A DNA stretch of 64,000 nucleotides from JAMDEO01 sp963775295 (GTDB lineage Bacteria > Actinomycetota > Thermoleophilia > RBG-16-64-13): assembly GCA_963775295.1 (NCBI GenBank), contig CAVZIK010000006.1, forward strand, positions 1,302,001 through 1,366,000, in the 5' to 3' direction. This document shows, piece by piece, positions 17,406 to 26,454 of the stretch. A program made the position numbers and the translations under genes. The notes beneath the pieces are model-generated. The model worked only from the letters and a program-made list of their open reading frames with translations, did not search any database and was not told where the DNA came from. Positions within the stretch are counted from its first letter, which is position 1; each line of letters starts with the position of its first letter.

Positions 17406-17768
17406 TCAGATACTCACCACCTTATCGGCTGCGACAATCAACTTGGCGAGTTCCTTGGGGTTTATGAATTGGGCATTCTTGGTCTGAAGATCGTCCTCGG
17501 TGACCCCACGGGCCCTCCCGCAAGGTCCTCAGACGTAGACGGGAACGCGGTGATCTATCAACTGCGGCATGACCTCGCTCAAAGGGGGGAAGCCGACGCC
17601 TTGGACTGAGGCAACGACCTGGTCCTTCATCAGGTAGGCGGCTTCACCAAGCAGACAGATCTCGGGTGCGTGACCCGCCTCGAGAGCTCCGGCTGCGGCT
17701 AGGACGGGCAGCATCGCTCGAGTGGGATCGTCGGAACCAAACGTGCTTATGAACAGAATCGTGGACAT
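17406..17768 (-). CDS. DsrE-family protein with in-frame UGA, probable selenoprotein
   Basis: Read through an in-frame UGA at 17531-17529, this gives a 120-residue DsrE/DsrF-like protein. The N-terminal part (TILFISTFGSDDPTRA, then GAAY-type segments ICLLGEAAYLMKD) ends with HRVPVYV. UGA follows, then GPCGRARGVTEDDL and the normal family ending (KELAKLIVAADKVV). In family members I know, this position is the first Cys of a CGxC motif (VYxCGxCxxARG), so UGA would place selenocysteine there, giving U-G-P-C. A perfect 11-bp hairpin starts two bases after the UGA. The start at 17768 follows GAGAGG. DsrE proteins handle sulfane sulfur. The alternative is a Cys-to-stop nonsense mutation. Confidence 0.75.
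17502..17531 (-). promoter_or_regulatory. Candidate bacterial SECIS hairpin at the DsrE UGA codon
   Basis: On the minus strand the UGA (17531-17529) is followed by one G and then arms GACCUUGCGGG (17527-17517) and CCCGUGGGGUC (17512-17502), which pair over 11 bp including three G-U pairs, closed by an AGGG loop (17516-17513). Guanines in the apical loop are a bacterial SECIS feature. The distance of 12 nucleotides from UGA to loop is shorter than the roughly 16 or more usual for known elements, so SelB recognition is not certain. Confidence 0.5.
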
Positions 17769-17962
17769 CGGGGCTCTCCTCTCACATATGCCGGCACGAC
17801 GCCTGTTCAGGTGCCCATTCGTCGCTAAGATGAAACCCTTGGGCAAGGGCGCACAACGAGCTTGGCGCGCCGGCGATGTGCGGGCGGGTCGGGGCTGCAT
17901 TGGGGGCGCCGCACTTCAGAGTGATGATTGTCGGTCAACATGGAGAGGAATCGGGAGAGGTG

Positions 17963-18481
17963 ATGGCGGGAGTACTGGTCAGAAATGAGACAGACGGCGA
18001 TATCGACGTTATCACCGAGATCACGGTCGCAGCGTTCGAGAGCCTCGCGATCAGCAATCACACAGAGCAGTTCGTCATTGCTGCGTTGCGTGCGGCCAAG
18101 GCGCTTTCAGTGTCTCTCGTGGCTGAAATGGATGGACGCGTGGTAGGACACATCGCGTTCTCCCCGGTGATGATTTCCGACGGTCACCCGGACTGGTACG
18201 GACTTGGGCCCGTGTCGGTGCTCCCGGAATACCAGGGACGGGGAATCGGCGGCGTTTTGATACGGGAAGGGATGTCACGTCTGCAGGCTATTGGTGCTCA
18301 GGGATGCTGCCTCGTGGGACATCCGGGGTACTACGGGCGCTTCGGGTTCCGGAAGGTCCCAGGACTCGTCCACGAGGGAGTTCCGGAAGAGGTCTTCTTC
18401 GCCCTGTCTCTGAACGGCCACATCCCCCAGGGCAACGTTGATTTTCACGCAGGATTCAGGGCGGATGGCCGTCGAGTTTGA
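17963..18481 (+). CDS. GNAT-family N-acetyltransferase
   Basis: A 172-residue GNAT protein. The acetyl-CoA-binding motif A appears as VLPEYQGRGIGGVLIREG near residues 88-105 (Q/RxxGxG/A), followed by GHPGYYGRFGF near residue 125. This is the pattern of the YhbS-like subgroup (VLGHPxYYxRFGF). The ATG at 17963 follows GGGAGAGGTG. The substrate is unknown; YhbS-like proteins acetylate small amines or proteins. It is divergent from the DsrE gene. Confidence 0.8.
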   Translation: MAGVLVRNETDGDIDVITEITVAAFESLAISNHTEQFVIAALRAAKALSVSLVAEMDGRVVGHIAFSPVMISDGHPDWYGLGPVSVLPEYQGRGIGGVLIREGMSRLQAIGAQGCCLVGHPGYYGRFGFRKVPGLVHEGVPEEVFFALSLNGHIPQGNVDFHAGFRADGRRV

Positions 18482-18719
18482 TCATTCGCCTGCGGGCAAG
18501 CTTCGAGCGGGCGCATAGCCTGGCCGTGACGCTGTCAACCAAGTGTCCGCCTCGTTCCATAGGCAGACCTTGACGCAGCGTCGCGAATCACGGTGCAACA
18601 CTCGTTGAGATCCGGTTCGGGGCCGTCGAACGAACCTTGGAATGGACCGCTTCAAGCTGACTGGCCGGCCCGCAGGTGCCGGAACGGCGACGACCGTTCC
18701 CGATCAGATGTGGGGCGAC

Positions 18720-18995
18720 TCAAAACGGAGCGTGAAACCGCCAAGCTATCTCGGCAAAGTGATCTGCTCTTCTCAACCCGACGGGGGTGAGGGCGACTTG
18801 ATTACGGTTCGTCCATTCCAGTATGCCGCGGTTGGCCCAGAAGTCGCATGCTTGCTCCACCTCGCCCTTGGGGTGGCCGAGCGCCCTGCGTACCCTCGCA
18901 AACGAAATGATGCCTATCGGCTTTTTGCCCGCCAGTTCGTACACCGCGCGAAGACACTTCTCTTCAAGACGATCCATGGTTCCCGGAACACTCAT
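18720..18995 (-). CDS. Small winged-helix DNA-binding-like protein
   Basis: A 91-residue protein. A helix-turn-helix is suggested by FARVRRALGHPKGEVEQACDF followed by a wing-like segment (GILEWTNRNQVALTPVGLRRAD), where LTPxG is typical of winged-helix proteins. The start at 18995 is supported by GAGGAGGGA upstream. No effector domain is present. It is probably a transcriptional regulator; target unknown. The ~240 bases upstream of the previous gene's end hold no recognisable feature. Confidence 0.55.
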   Translation of the reverse strand: MSVPGTMDRLEEKCLRAVYELAGKKPIGIISFARVRRALGHPKGEVEQACDFWANRGILEWTNRNQVALTPVGLRRADHFAEIAWRFHAPF

Positions 18996-19198
18996 CGCAT
19001 CCCTCCTCTCCGAGAGAGTGACAGCGAAGCGACAGGCGATCTGCAGCTTCGTCCCTCTCATCTGGGCTGTGGCTTTGCACACCACAAGAGCGGACAAAAC
19101 TGATTATCGCTTCCGGAGCATGAAGTTTTCCTGAATGGAGCCTGATGCCCAGATCTGGAGGTCTCATTTGCGGCCTTGGCAATCATGCCCATGGCCGT

Positions 19199-20095
19199 CT
19201 ACTCTTCGCCTCCAACAAGAAGCAAGGGGGTCATCTTCACCATGTGAATGACGCTTTCCGTGACGCTGCCGAAGATCATCCTGTTGAGGCCGCGTCTGCC
19301 ACGAGTGGCCATGACGAGCAATTGGCTTGGGTTGCCCTTCAGGTACTCGATGATGGTTTGCGCGGGGTCTCCCGAAAGCACCTCGGTCCGAACCGCGAGG
19401 CCAGAGTCTCTGATCGGTCGAGCGAGATCCTCGAGGTATGTCTTCATCCCCTGACGCCGGGCGTCCAAATCATCCAGCGTCGCTCTACTGGTGGTGACGT
19501 AAGACACGTCCAACACATGGAGAAGGACCAGCTCGCTCTCGGCACCTCTCTGCGCCATGATGTCGACAGCGTGAGGGATCGCGGCACCCGACTGTTTGGA
19601 GCCGCTGAGAGGGACGACCATGCTGCGGTTGGGAACCACATCCGCGATGACCTCCTCACGCAGTTCAGTGGGGACCAGCCACACGGGGACTTTGGAGGCA
19701 TGGACGATCTTGTTCGCCACGTCGCCCAGATCCCAGGCCTTCACTCCGGAGCTCCCGTGCGTGGACATCATGACCAAGTCTATGTCGTTCTCGTCGACGT
19801 ACTTGAGGATCTCCTCGGCGGGATACCCCACGACGACATTGCCCCTCGCCTGGATACACCGCGTCGCCGCCTCTCGGCTGTAATTCGCGCTGATCTCCTC
19901 GGCCTTGGCACACAACTGCCCGGCCATCCGATCCATATATGCCCGGCGCATGGGCAGCTGGGCGATGTCCTGCCGACTGCAGACGTGTAACAACTCTACG
20001 TCGAGATGCATCCGACCCGATAGTTCCTGCGCATAGTCGAAAACCACCTCGGCTAACTCCGAGCCATCCAGTAGAACCATCATCTTCTTGTACAT
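19199..20095 (-). CDS. Tandem universal stress protein (two UspA domains)
   Basis: A 298-residue protein with two UspA folds. Domain 1 (residues 1-145) starts KKMMVLLDGSELAE and ends with STHGSSGVKAWDLGDVANKI. Domain 2 (residues 155-298) starts RSMVVPLSGSKQSG and ends with ATRGRRGLNRMIFGSVTESV. Both retain the G-2x-G-9x-G(S/T) type ATP-binding loop, so this is probably the ATP-binding subclass. The ATG at 20095 follows GAGGAACGAGC. Role: cytoplasmic stress response. The gene is divergent from the MFS transporter at 20269. Confidence 0.88.
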   Translation of the reverse strand: MYKKMMVLLDGSELAEVVFDYAQELSGRMHLDVELLHVCSRQDIAQLPMRRAYMDRMAGQLCAKAEEISANYSREAATRCIQARGNVVVGYPAEEILKYVDENDIDLVMMSTHGSSGVKAWDLGDVANKIVHASKVPVWLVPTELREEVIADVVPNRSMVVPLSGSKQSGAAIPHAVDIMAQRGAESELVLLHVLDVSYVTTSRATLDDLDARRQGMKTYLEDLARPIRDSGLAVRTEVLSGDPAQTIIEYLKGNPSQLLVMATRGRRGLNRMIFGSVTESVIHMVKMTPLLLVGGEE

Positions 20096-20268
20096 GCTCG
20101 TTCCTCCTCGGTGCAGCGACCGCACGCTCCGACCCTCCCCCCTTCTCTACATGGTAGCAGCCGTCTCTGGCGCCTACCCGGGAATGCTTGCAGATTGTCA
20201 CGTTTACGGCCTAAGATGACCGGCGACATGCAAAAGAGGCAAGAAGACCCAGTGCTTACACTCGCTCG

Positions 20269-21504
20269 ATGATCGATCGTCTCCGCCGATCCTGGGAGAA
20301 CCCCGCAGGCCGCGGGTTCATCCTGCTCGCCGTGATGCAACTCTGCTACGGCTTCGCCTACAGCGCGAACAACAACGTCATCACCAACTTCTTCGAGGAC
20401 GTCCTTCACTTCAGCGGACCTCAGTTCGGCTACATGACGGCCATACGCGAGCTTGGTGGGCTCACCCTGATCCTGCTCATGGCGCTTCTCTATCGGGTGT
20501 CGATACCGCGGCTGACCTCCGGCGCCATGTTTCTCTTGGCCCTGGGCTTTGGGCTCTTCGGCATCGCCACCGGCTTCGTGACGATAATTCCCTGGATTCT
20601 CATCAGCAGCTTTGGGATGCATACCATCCTGCAGACCCAGTACTCGCTCGGCATGAGTCTCACGACGCAGGAGAGAAGCGGCCACGTGCTTGGACGCATG
20701 GCGGCCTTCAATCAAGTGGGTACCTTCGCGGCCCTGGTGGTTGTTTTTCTCATCTTTCACTTCCACCTGCTCTCGTACGAGATGACGTTCGTGCTCATGG
20801 GAGTAGTCGCCTTCATCGGCGCAGTCGCCATCTTTCGCTTTCCCCACCTGCACGACGGGGAGGAGCGCGAGGTGGCGCCTACTCGAGACCGCATGGTCTG
20901 GCGCAAGGATTATCGTTACTACTATCTGCTCAACCTGCTGGACGGCGTACGCCAACAGATCTTCTTCTCGTTCGGGCTGTGGGTGCTGGTTAACCGATTC
21001 AAGCTCGGGGTCGAGGATATTTCGCTCCTCTTGCTGACGGTCACATTCGTGGGCATTGTCTCCTCGTCCTACGTCGGGAGACTGATCGACCGACTCGGCG
21101 AGCGGCGGATCCTGCAGGCTATCAACATCGGCTACGTGGTCGCACTGGGTGGATATGCTCTCTCGGGCCAGGTGTATCTGGCCTGCGTATTTTACGTCAT
21201 CTACTCTTTCATCTCCCAGTTCTCCACGATCGGAGCATCGACTTACTTGCGCAAGATCGCTGTTCCCCAAGAGATCGCCCCCACTCTGGCGATGGGGGTC
21301 ACGATTCTCCACGCCACGGCCATCGTGGTGCCGGTGGCGGCGGGGATCATCTTGAACTTCGTCGGCTACCAGATACCCTTCTTTATTGCCTGCGCTGCGG
21401 CTCTTGTCATGGTGGGGGTGACGCAACGCTTGGATCCTGCGAAGCAGCGGACCGCCGCTCGCCTGGCGTTGGACGAAGCCAGGCCGGCTTCGCAGGCGAG
21501 GTGA
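20269..21504 (+). CDS. Major facilitator superfamily transporter
   Basis: A 411-residue membrane protein with about twelve hydrophobic segments in two halves separated by a charged loop (residues ~200-220, DGEEREVAPTRDRMVWRKD). The second half contains a GRLIDRLGERR loop that matches the MFS loop motif. The N-terminal half lacks the classical GxLADRxGRR loop. Substrate cannot be told. It is monocistronic. The 280 bases downstream hold no gene and probably carry the metF promoter. Confidence 0.8.
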   Translation: MIDRLRRSWENPAGRGFILLAVMQLCYGFAYSANNNVITNFFEDVLHFSGPQFGYMTAIRELGGLTLILLMALLYRVSIPRLTSGAMFLLALGFGLFGIATGFVTIIPWILISSFGMHTILQTQYSLGMSLTTQERSGHVLGRMAAFNQVGTFAALVVVFLIFHFHLLSYEMTFVLMGVVAFIGAVAIFRFPHLHDGEEREVAPTRDRMVWRKDYRYYYLLNLLDGVRQQIFFSFGLWVLVNRFKLGVEDISLLLLTVTFVGIVSSSYVGRLIDRLGERRILQAINIGYVVALGGYALSGQVYLACVFYVIYSFISQFSTIGASTYLRKIAVPQEIAPTLAMGVTILHATAIVVPVAAGIILNFVGYQIPFFIACAAALVMVGVTQRLDPAKQRTAARLALDEARPASQAR

Positions 21505-21783
21505 AGGCGACCGCTCTCGACGACGTGGCATCCTCGTGATGCACCATCCGTTGGCGCGGGGCTGCTTCGGCAGCGCTGGGACCCACTGGAGCGGACGCGG
21601 GCTGGGGCAGCATGCACCGACATGTGTGCTCTGCTCAATCCCGCTACAATGGGCGGTACTGAGAGAAACACGGGCCTAGAGACATTGGAGACGCTGAGAC
21701 TTCGTCCTACCTGGGAGATTGGCAAGCAGCTGACACCACCCTTAACCTTCGTCAAATAGCCGATTGTCGGAAGGTCTGCAGCT

Positions 21784-22650
21784 ATGAAAATCATTGACAT
21801 ATTGAACGACAGAATGAGCTTCTCGCTCGAGGTGTTTCCACCAAAGACTGATACAGGCATGGCCAACCTAAGGGAGGCCACTCAGCACTTTTATAAGTTC
21901 AAGCCCGACTTCATTAGTTGCACATATGGTGCCGGTGGCACCAATGCGGGACGCAACGTAGAAGTATGTAAGAGTCTTAAAGACGACGGGCTAGCGGAAG
22001 TGGTAACCCATTTCACCTGCATCGGCAACACACGAGAGCAAATCGTAACCCAACTTGAACTATATCGCTCGTTTGACATCGAGAATATCCTGGCGATGCG
22101 GGGAGATCTACCGGAGGGTTGGGATGGAACGAACGGATCATTCAACAATGCTGACGGCTTAATCAAGTTTATCAAGACCGAATTTCCAGATTTCTGCATT
22201 GCAGCAGCTTGTTATCCAGAAAAGCATTATTTGGCTCATTCTTTCTCATCCGACATAGCTCATCTTCGCAGTAAGCAGGACAATGGTGCACAACTTCTAT
22301 TTTCACAGCTGTGCCATGATGTCGAGGCTTTCAAACGGTTTTCTCACAGAATCCGCGAAGCGGGCATCGATATCCCCGTGGTTCTCGGGCTTATGCCCGC
22401 TTTGGAGAAGGACGCCATTATACGAATGACGGTTAGCAACGGCTGCTCTATTACCGCGGAATTGGCTGCAATCATTGGCAGGTACGGGGATAGACCAGAT
22501 GAATTCAAGAAGGCGGGTATCGAATACACCGTCAATCAGATCTTTAGATTCATGGAAGCTGGCATCGGGGGATTGCACATCTATACTCTGAATAAATGGA
22601 ATGACATCGACACGATCCTGACCGAGTCCGGAATTCGCAAAGACATCTAG
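21784..22650 (+). CDS. metF: Methylenetetrahydrofolate reductase
   Basis: A 288-residue single-domain MetF. The start SFSLEVFPPKT contains the catalytic glutamate region, with FISCTYGAGG near residue 45 and ILAMRGDLP near residue 105 as FAD/folate-binding motifs, and HIYTLNKW near the C-terminus. It reduces methylene-THF to methyl-THF, the substrate of the AcsE-type enzyme at 2.2 kb, and also serves methionine synthesis. No MetV-like zinc partner lies next to it. Codon usage is visibly more AT-rich than in all neighbours (many A/T third positions, for example TTTATCAAGACCGAATTTCC), suggesting acquisition from a lower-GC donor such as a clostridial bacterium. Confidence 0.92.
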   Translation: MKIIDILNDRMSFSLEVFPPKTDTGMANLREATQHFYKFKPDFISCTYGAGGTNAGRNVEVCKSLKDDGLAEVVTHFTCIGNTREQIVTQLELYRSFDIENILAMRGDLPEGWDGTNGSFNNADGLIKFIKTEFPDFCIAAACYPEKHYLAHSFSSDIAHLRSKQDNGAQLLFSQLCHDVEAFKRFSHRIREAGIDIPVVLGLMPALEKDAIIRMTVSNGCSITAELAAIIGRYGDRPDEFKKAGIEYTVNQIFRFMEAGIGGLHIYTLNKWNDIDTILTESGIRKDI

Positions 22651-22741
22651 CCGGACTGAATGCCCCGTGGCGACGTTGACCGTCAAGGCCTAGCATTCGT
22701 CTTCACTTTGCCTTCCCGAGAGGCGCTCGGACGTGGGCGAC

Positions 22742-24439
22742 CTAATCTTTGCCCAACCTAACATCGAGGACGGCGGCCTGACCGGCGCGCACTCTGGCCA
22801 GGGCTTCCCTCAAAGCCGGGAGAACCTCGGCTGGGTCTTCCACGGTCTGGCCATGGGCCCCGCAGGCGCGGGCGAGCATGGCGTAGTCGAGGATGAAATC
22901 CACTCCCGCCTCAGAGGCGTACTCGTCAGTAAGGCGATCCACCCCCAAAAGCTCTTTTTGGGAACCCCTGGCTATTCCATACCCCTGGTTATTAAGGACA
23001 ACGGCCAGGAAGGACAACCCATAGTGTCCAGCGGTCCACAGCGTTGAGGTTGGGCAACCCCAGATGAAGCCCCCGTCGGTCAGCATGGTGATCACGGTCT
23101 TCTCCGGAGCCGCCGCTTTGGCGCCTAACGACGCCCCCGTGGCCCAGCCGATAGCGCCGGCCGGACAACCCAACAGCGTGCCGGGTCTGGTCCTTTCGAT
23201 CTGCTCCGTGACCGAGGCGGAGTGGCTGAGAGTGTGATTGACCACTATCGTGTCTTCATCGATGAGTTGATTCACGCAGTAGCATAGCCAGTCCGGAGAG
23301 ATGGGCTTCTGACCATCCTGGCTTTGGGCAAGTGCTCGCCGTTCACGGTGCGTCTGTTCGGTCCTAGCCTCGACGCGCCGGTAACGTTTCTGCAACTCCC
23401 GCTGCTTTTCGGCAGTAAGCTTCTGGCGAAGTAGACGCTCCAGTGCCGGCACGGCCTCCCTAGAGTCGGCCTTGACGAAAAGGTCGGCAGTTCGCTCCCA
23501 CAACAGTCTTCCATTCGTCAAGGGATCGACATCGATGTGGATAATCTTGGCCTCGGACGCGGGCAGTCCGTCCCCGCCCACGTAGGGCATGTCATAGTCG
23601 ACTACCAGGATCACATCCGATTCAGCGATGCCGGGGTTGGGTTTCCGGCTTCCGCCGATCTGCTCCATGCCCAGGCACAGCGGATGAGGGGTGGGAAAGT
23701 TCATCCAGACCTGGCTGGTGAGCACGGGAGCGCAGAGAGTCTCCGCCAGTTGCACCATTACATCTACACTTTGGGGATGACGGCCGGTCGTACCGGTCAC
23801 GATAAGCGGATTCTTGGCCTCCAGAAGCATGTCGGCAGCTTGGCCAAGGGCTTCGGCATCGGCGGGCGGAAGAGGCGCAATTTCAGCTCGAACCGGCGGC
23901 GTGTCCGGTTTGCCAACCGTCTGGGCGAAATAGTCCATCGGAAAATAGAGGTAGACCGGCCCGGCGGGATCGGTGCACGCGATTTGGAACGCTTCGGTGA
24001 GGACTTCGTGAATGTCCTCACCGTTGGTTATGCAACGGTCCCATTTCATATTGTTACGGACGATGCTGCCTTGGTCATACGGCTCCTGTCTCCAGGTAGT
24101 GCGCCGCCCATCTGTCTGGTACGCGGCCATTATCACCACGGGGACTCGGCCCCATTGAATGTTCTGCAGATTTCCTCCCATCTGCAGAGTGCCTAGCTCC
24201 GAATGTACCAATATCACCTGCGGCTTCCCGGAAACCATGTAGCTGGCGTGCGCGGCCGAGACGGTTACCGCCTCATCCAGACAAAGCAGAAGCTGTGGAG
24301 CCTTCGCGCCTGCGACCCTGGCCTGGGCGATAAGGCACTGAAGTCCAATCATCTCTCCGCCTGGGTTGAAGAAGATCTTGTCTACGCCATGAGCGTTTAC
24401 GATATCGATGAAGGCTTCGGCACCGCTGTATGTTCGCAT
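22742..24439 (-). CDS. Thiamine diphosphate-dependent enzyme of the acetolactate synthase-like family
   Basis: A 565-residue protein with the three-domain ThDP fold. The N-terminal PYR domain includes CLDEAVTVSAAHA, where the Glu should activate the cofactor. The central domain spans residues ~190-330. The C-terminal PP domain has TDGGFIWGCP ... NNQGYG, equivalent to the GDG-x(~25)-NN Mg/ThDP motif. Relatives include acetolactate synthase, benzoylformate decarboxylase and oxalyl-CoA decarboxylase; residues here do not single one out. There is no small regulatory subunit or branched-chain gene nearby, which argues against biosynthetic IlvB. Confidence 0.78.
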   Translation of the reverse strand: MRTYSGAEAFIDIVNAHGVDKIFFNPGGEMIGLQCLIAQARVAGAKAPQLLLCLDEAVTVSAAHASYMVSGKPQVILVHSELGTLQMGGNLQNIQWGRVPVVIMAAYQTDGRRTTWRQEPYDQGSIVRNNMKWDRCITNGEDIHEVLTEAFQIACTDPAGPVYLYFPMDYFAQTVGKPDTPPVRAEIAPLPPADAEALGQAADMLLEAKNPLIVTGTTGRHPQSVDVMVQLAETLCAPVLTSQVWMNFPTPHPLCLGMEQIGGSRKPNPGIAESDVILVVDYDMPYVGGDGLPASEAKIIHIDVDPLTNGRLLWERTADLFVKADSREAVPALERLLRQKLTAEKQRELQKRYRRVEARTEQTHRERRALAQSQDGQKPISPDWLCYCVNQLIDEDTIVVNHTLSHSASVTEQIERTRPGTLLGCPAGAIGWATGASLGAKAAAPEKTVITMLTDGGFIWGCPTSTLWTAGHYGLSFLAVVLNNQGYGIARGSQKELLGVDRLTDEYASEAGVDFILDYAMLARACGAHGQTVEDPAEVLPALREALARVRAGQAAVLDVRLGKD

Positions 24440-24591
24440 TTCGACATCCCCTGCAAGAGCCCGTGTATGGATTTGGCAGACAACTTAGCCAACGCCCACA
24501 GCATAGCGCCTCGACGCCGTAGGAGGCGCAGTTTAGATTGAGCTCCATGAGCCGCATCCCTGTCTAGTTCGTCGACCAGATCCGGCGTTGC

Positions 24592-25851
24592 TCAGCCTTG
24601 AAACACCCCGACCATCAACGACACGATTCCTCCCGCGACGACGACCCACAGCACGTCTACTTTGAGACGCAATGCGACGAAGCCCGCCACGGCCAGAACG
24701 ACGCTCCAGATCGCCCAGCTGACGTTGATGCCGAGGCGCACGGTTACGGCCAGGATGAGACCCACAAACGACAGCAGGATGCCGTTGATGGCTTTCCTGA
24801 AGTAGCGGTTGCGCTTAAACCGGTCGAAGTAGGGTTCGACCAGCGCGAGGACCGTGAACGAGGGCAGGAGGATGGCTGCGGTGGCGACGATCGCTCCGGC
24901 CAGTCCGGCGAACATGTATCCCACGAAGGTGGCCGTGATGACGATGGGCCCCGGTGTCACTTGGCCCAGCGCGATACCGTCTATGAACGTCCGAGAGTTC
25001 AGCCAGTGGTGCACGTCGACGACCTCGTGCTGCATGAGGGGGACCGAGGCGAAGCCGCCGCCGAAGGCGAAGAGATCGACCCGCAGCATGGTCAAGGCCA
25101 AGTCGAAGAGTTGGCGCTCGAATACGTAGAGGAATCCCATGACGACTATAGTGGCGGCCACCAGACGCAGAATGGGACGCAGAAACGACCTGTGCTTCGT
25201 TGGCGAATCGTGCTCCGCCTCGACCTTGGGTCCGGCACCGGCATTGAGAGGCAGGGCCAGGCCCGCCGCTGCGGCGGCAAAGATCACGTAGATTGGATTC
25301 ACCCCGAAGAACAGGGCGACAGCCGCGCCAGCCACCACCGGTAGTCCCCACCACTTCTTGATGGTGCTGACCCCGAAACTGAGGACCGCGTTCGCCATCA
25401 GGGCCACCACCATGGCTCTCAGCCCGCTGAACAGCGACAGGACGAGACGCGTGTCTTGCCCGTACCTGTACAGGACGGACAGGACGAGCATGAAGACAAA
25501 GGCGGGAATCCCGAAGCCGATGTAGGCGGCCGCCGCTCCAGAGAATCCTCGAGCCTTGAGGCCCACGTAGGCGGTGCTCTGCATGGCGGTTGCCCCGGGA
25601 ATCGCCTGGCACAGGGCTACGCCGTCACTGAAAGAGTCGTCGTTCAGCCACTGTTTCCTATTGACAGCCATGGTCCTAACATAGGCGACCATGGCAGGAC
25701 CGCCGAACGAGGTCAGACCCAGGCGGAGAAAGGAAAGAAGGATCGCCAAGGGGTGGGGTGACGGTTGGTGGGACGCGGATGGCCGCGGTTGTAGCGCCGC
25801 CGAGGAAGTGGGCTGACCTTCCGGGGAGCAGGATCGTCTTTCGAAGGGCAA
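24592..25851 (-). CDS. chrA: Chromate transporter, ChrA family (two-domain)
   Basis: A 419-residue polytopic protein made of two homologous CHR halves. The first half has FGGPAMVAYVR near residue 50 and QAIPGATAMQ near 85. The second has FGGGFASVPLMQHEVV near 265 and GQVTPGPIVITATFVGY near 300. These paired FGG and PGP motifs define ChrA. Known members export chromate or take up sulfate; in genomes without chromate exposure the substrate is often unclear. It is on the same strand as the ThDP enzyme gene but ~150 bases upstream, so co-transcription is possible. Confidence 0.88.
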   Translation of the reverse strand: MPFERRSCSPEGQPTSSAALQPRPSASHQPSPHPLAILLSFLRLGLTSFGGPAMVAYVRTMAVNRKQWLNDDSFSDGVALCQAIPGATAMQSTAYVGLKARGFSGAAAAYIGFGIPAFVFMLVLSVLYRYGQDTRLVLSLFSGLRAMVVALMANAVLSFGVSTIKKWWGLPVVAGAAVALFFGVNPIYVIFAAAAAGLALPLNAGAGPKVEAEHDSPTKHRSFLRPILRLVAATIVVMGFLYVFERQLFDLALTMLRVDLFAFGGGFASVPLMQHEVVDVHHWLNSRTFIDGIALGQVTPGPIVITATFVGYMFAGLAGAIVATAAILLPSFTVLALVEPYFDRFKRNRYFRKAINGILLSFVGLILAVTVRLGINVSWAIWSVVLAVAGFVALRLKVDVLWVVVAGGIVSLMVGVFQG

Positions 25852-25863
25852 TACCTGCTCCGT

Positions 25864-26310
25864 TCAGGCTTGTTCGGCCGTTATTGCGCAGGGACGCCTG
25901 GTTGGCTCGCGTCGGCCCTCTATCGCCAGAAGCGTGTCGAGACTTGCCCTCCCGTTCGGTGTCGGCCCGATGACCTTCTTGGCCCGACCGAGGAACTTGT
26001 CATGCAGGATATTGAGGGCGCCGGCGAGGTCAACCGTTTCGTCGACTTTGAGTGATACTTCATCGATCGCGGACATCAGGCTGGGGTGAGTGGTGCCCGT
26101 GGGGATCGGATTGCTCTGCTGCACACTTGGGCCGGGAAAGCAGACGACCACCTTGACACCGTAGCTCTTTGCTCCGTCGATGGGCGCCAGTTGATCCGTG
26201 CATAGAGGGTCCAGATGTCGCTTGATCATGCCCCGCGCCTCACTCCCCATTCCGTCTATGGGGGTCCAGAACATCTGCTCGTTACTTCGGTCCGGTTGAT
26301 CTTGAGCCAT
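25864..26310 (-). CDS. Hypothetical protein of unknown function
   Basis: A 148-residue frame with coding-like composition (MFWTPIDGMGSEARGMIKRH, VKVVVCFPGPS, LDTLLAIEGRR) but no motif I recognise. The start is uncertain: ATG at 26310 lacks a clear ribosome-binding site, and ATG at 26274 is another option. The stop is 13 bases from the chrA start region on the same strand, so it may be the first gene of a unit with chrA. No signal peptide or membrane segment. Confidence 0.45.
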   Translation of the reverse strand: MAQDQPDRSNEQMFWTPIDGMGSEARGMIKRHLDPLCTDQLAPIDGAKSYGVKVVVCFPGPSVQQSNPIPTGTTHPSLMSAIDEVSLKVDETVDLAGALNILHDKFLGRAKKVIGPTPNGRASLDTLLAIEGRREPTRRPCAITAEQA

Positions 26311-26454
26311 GCTACCGCAGTGCACCGGCAATCCGGTAGCCCGACCTAGCCCTGCCGCCGAACACGACATTGGGAGTTGAATCCTGGCCGGTGCTAACCT
26401 GTCGTATCAGCACGGTGATCGTCCCGTTTAAGGGTGTGAGTCGGAGGTTGGGTT

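Noticed and set aside
17364..17609. A plus-strand gene overlapping the DsrE region
   Set aside because: It is antisense to the DsrE gene and lacks a ribosome-binding site. The minus-strand protein is recognisable on both sides of the UGA.
20080..21531. A ~480-codon minus-strand frame
   Set aside because: It is antisense to the MFS transporter and rich in charged, low-complexity residues as shadows usually are.
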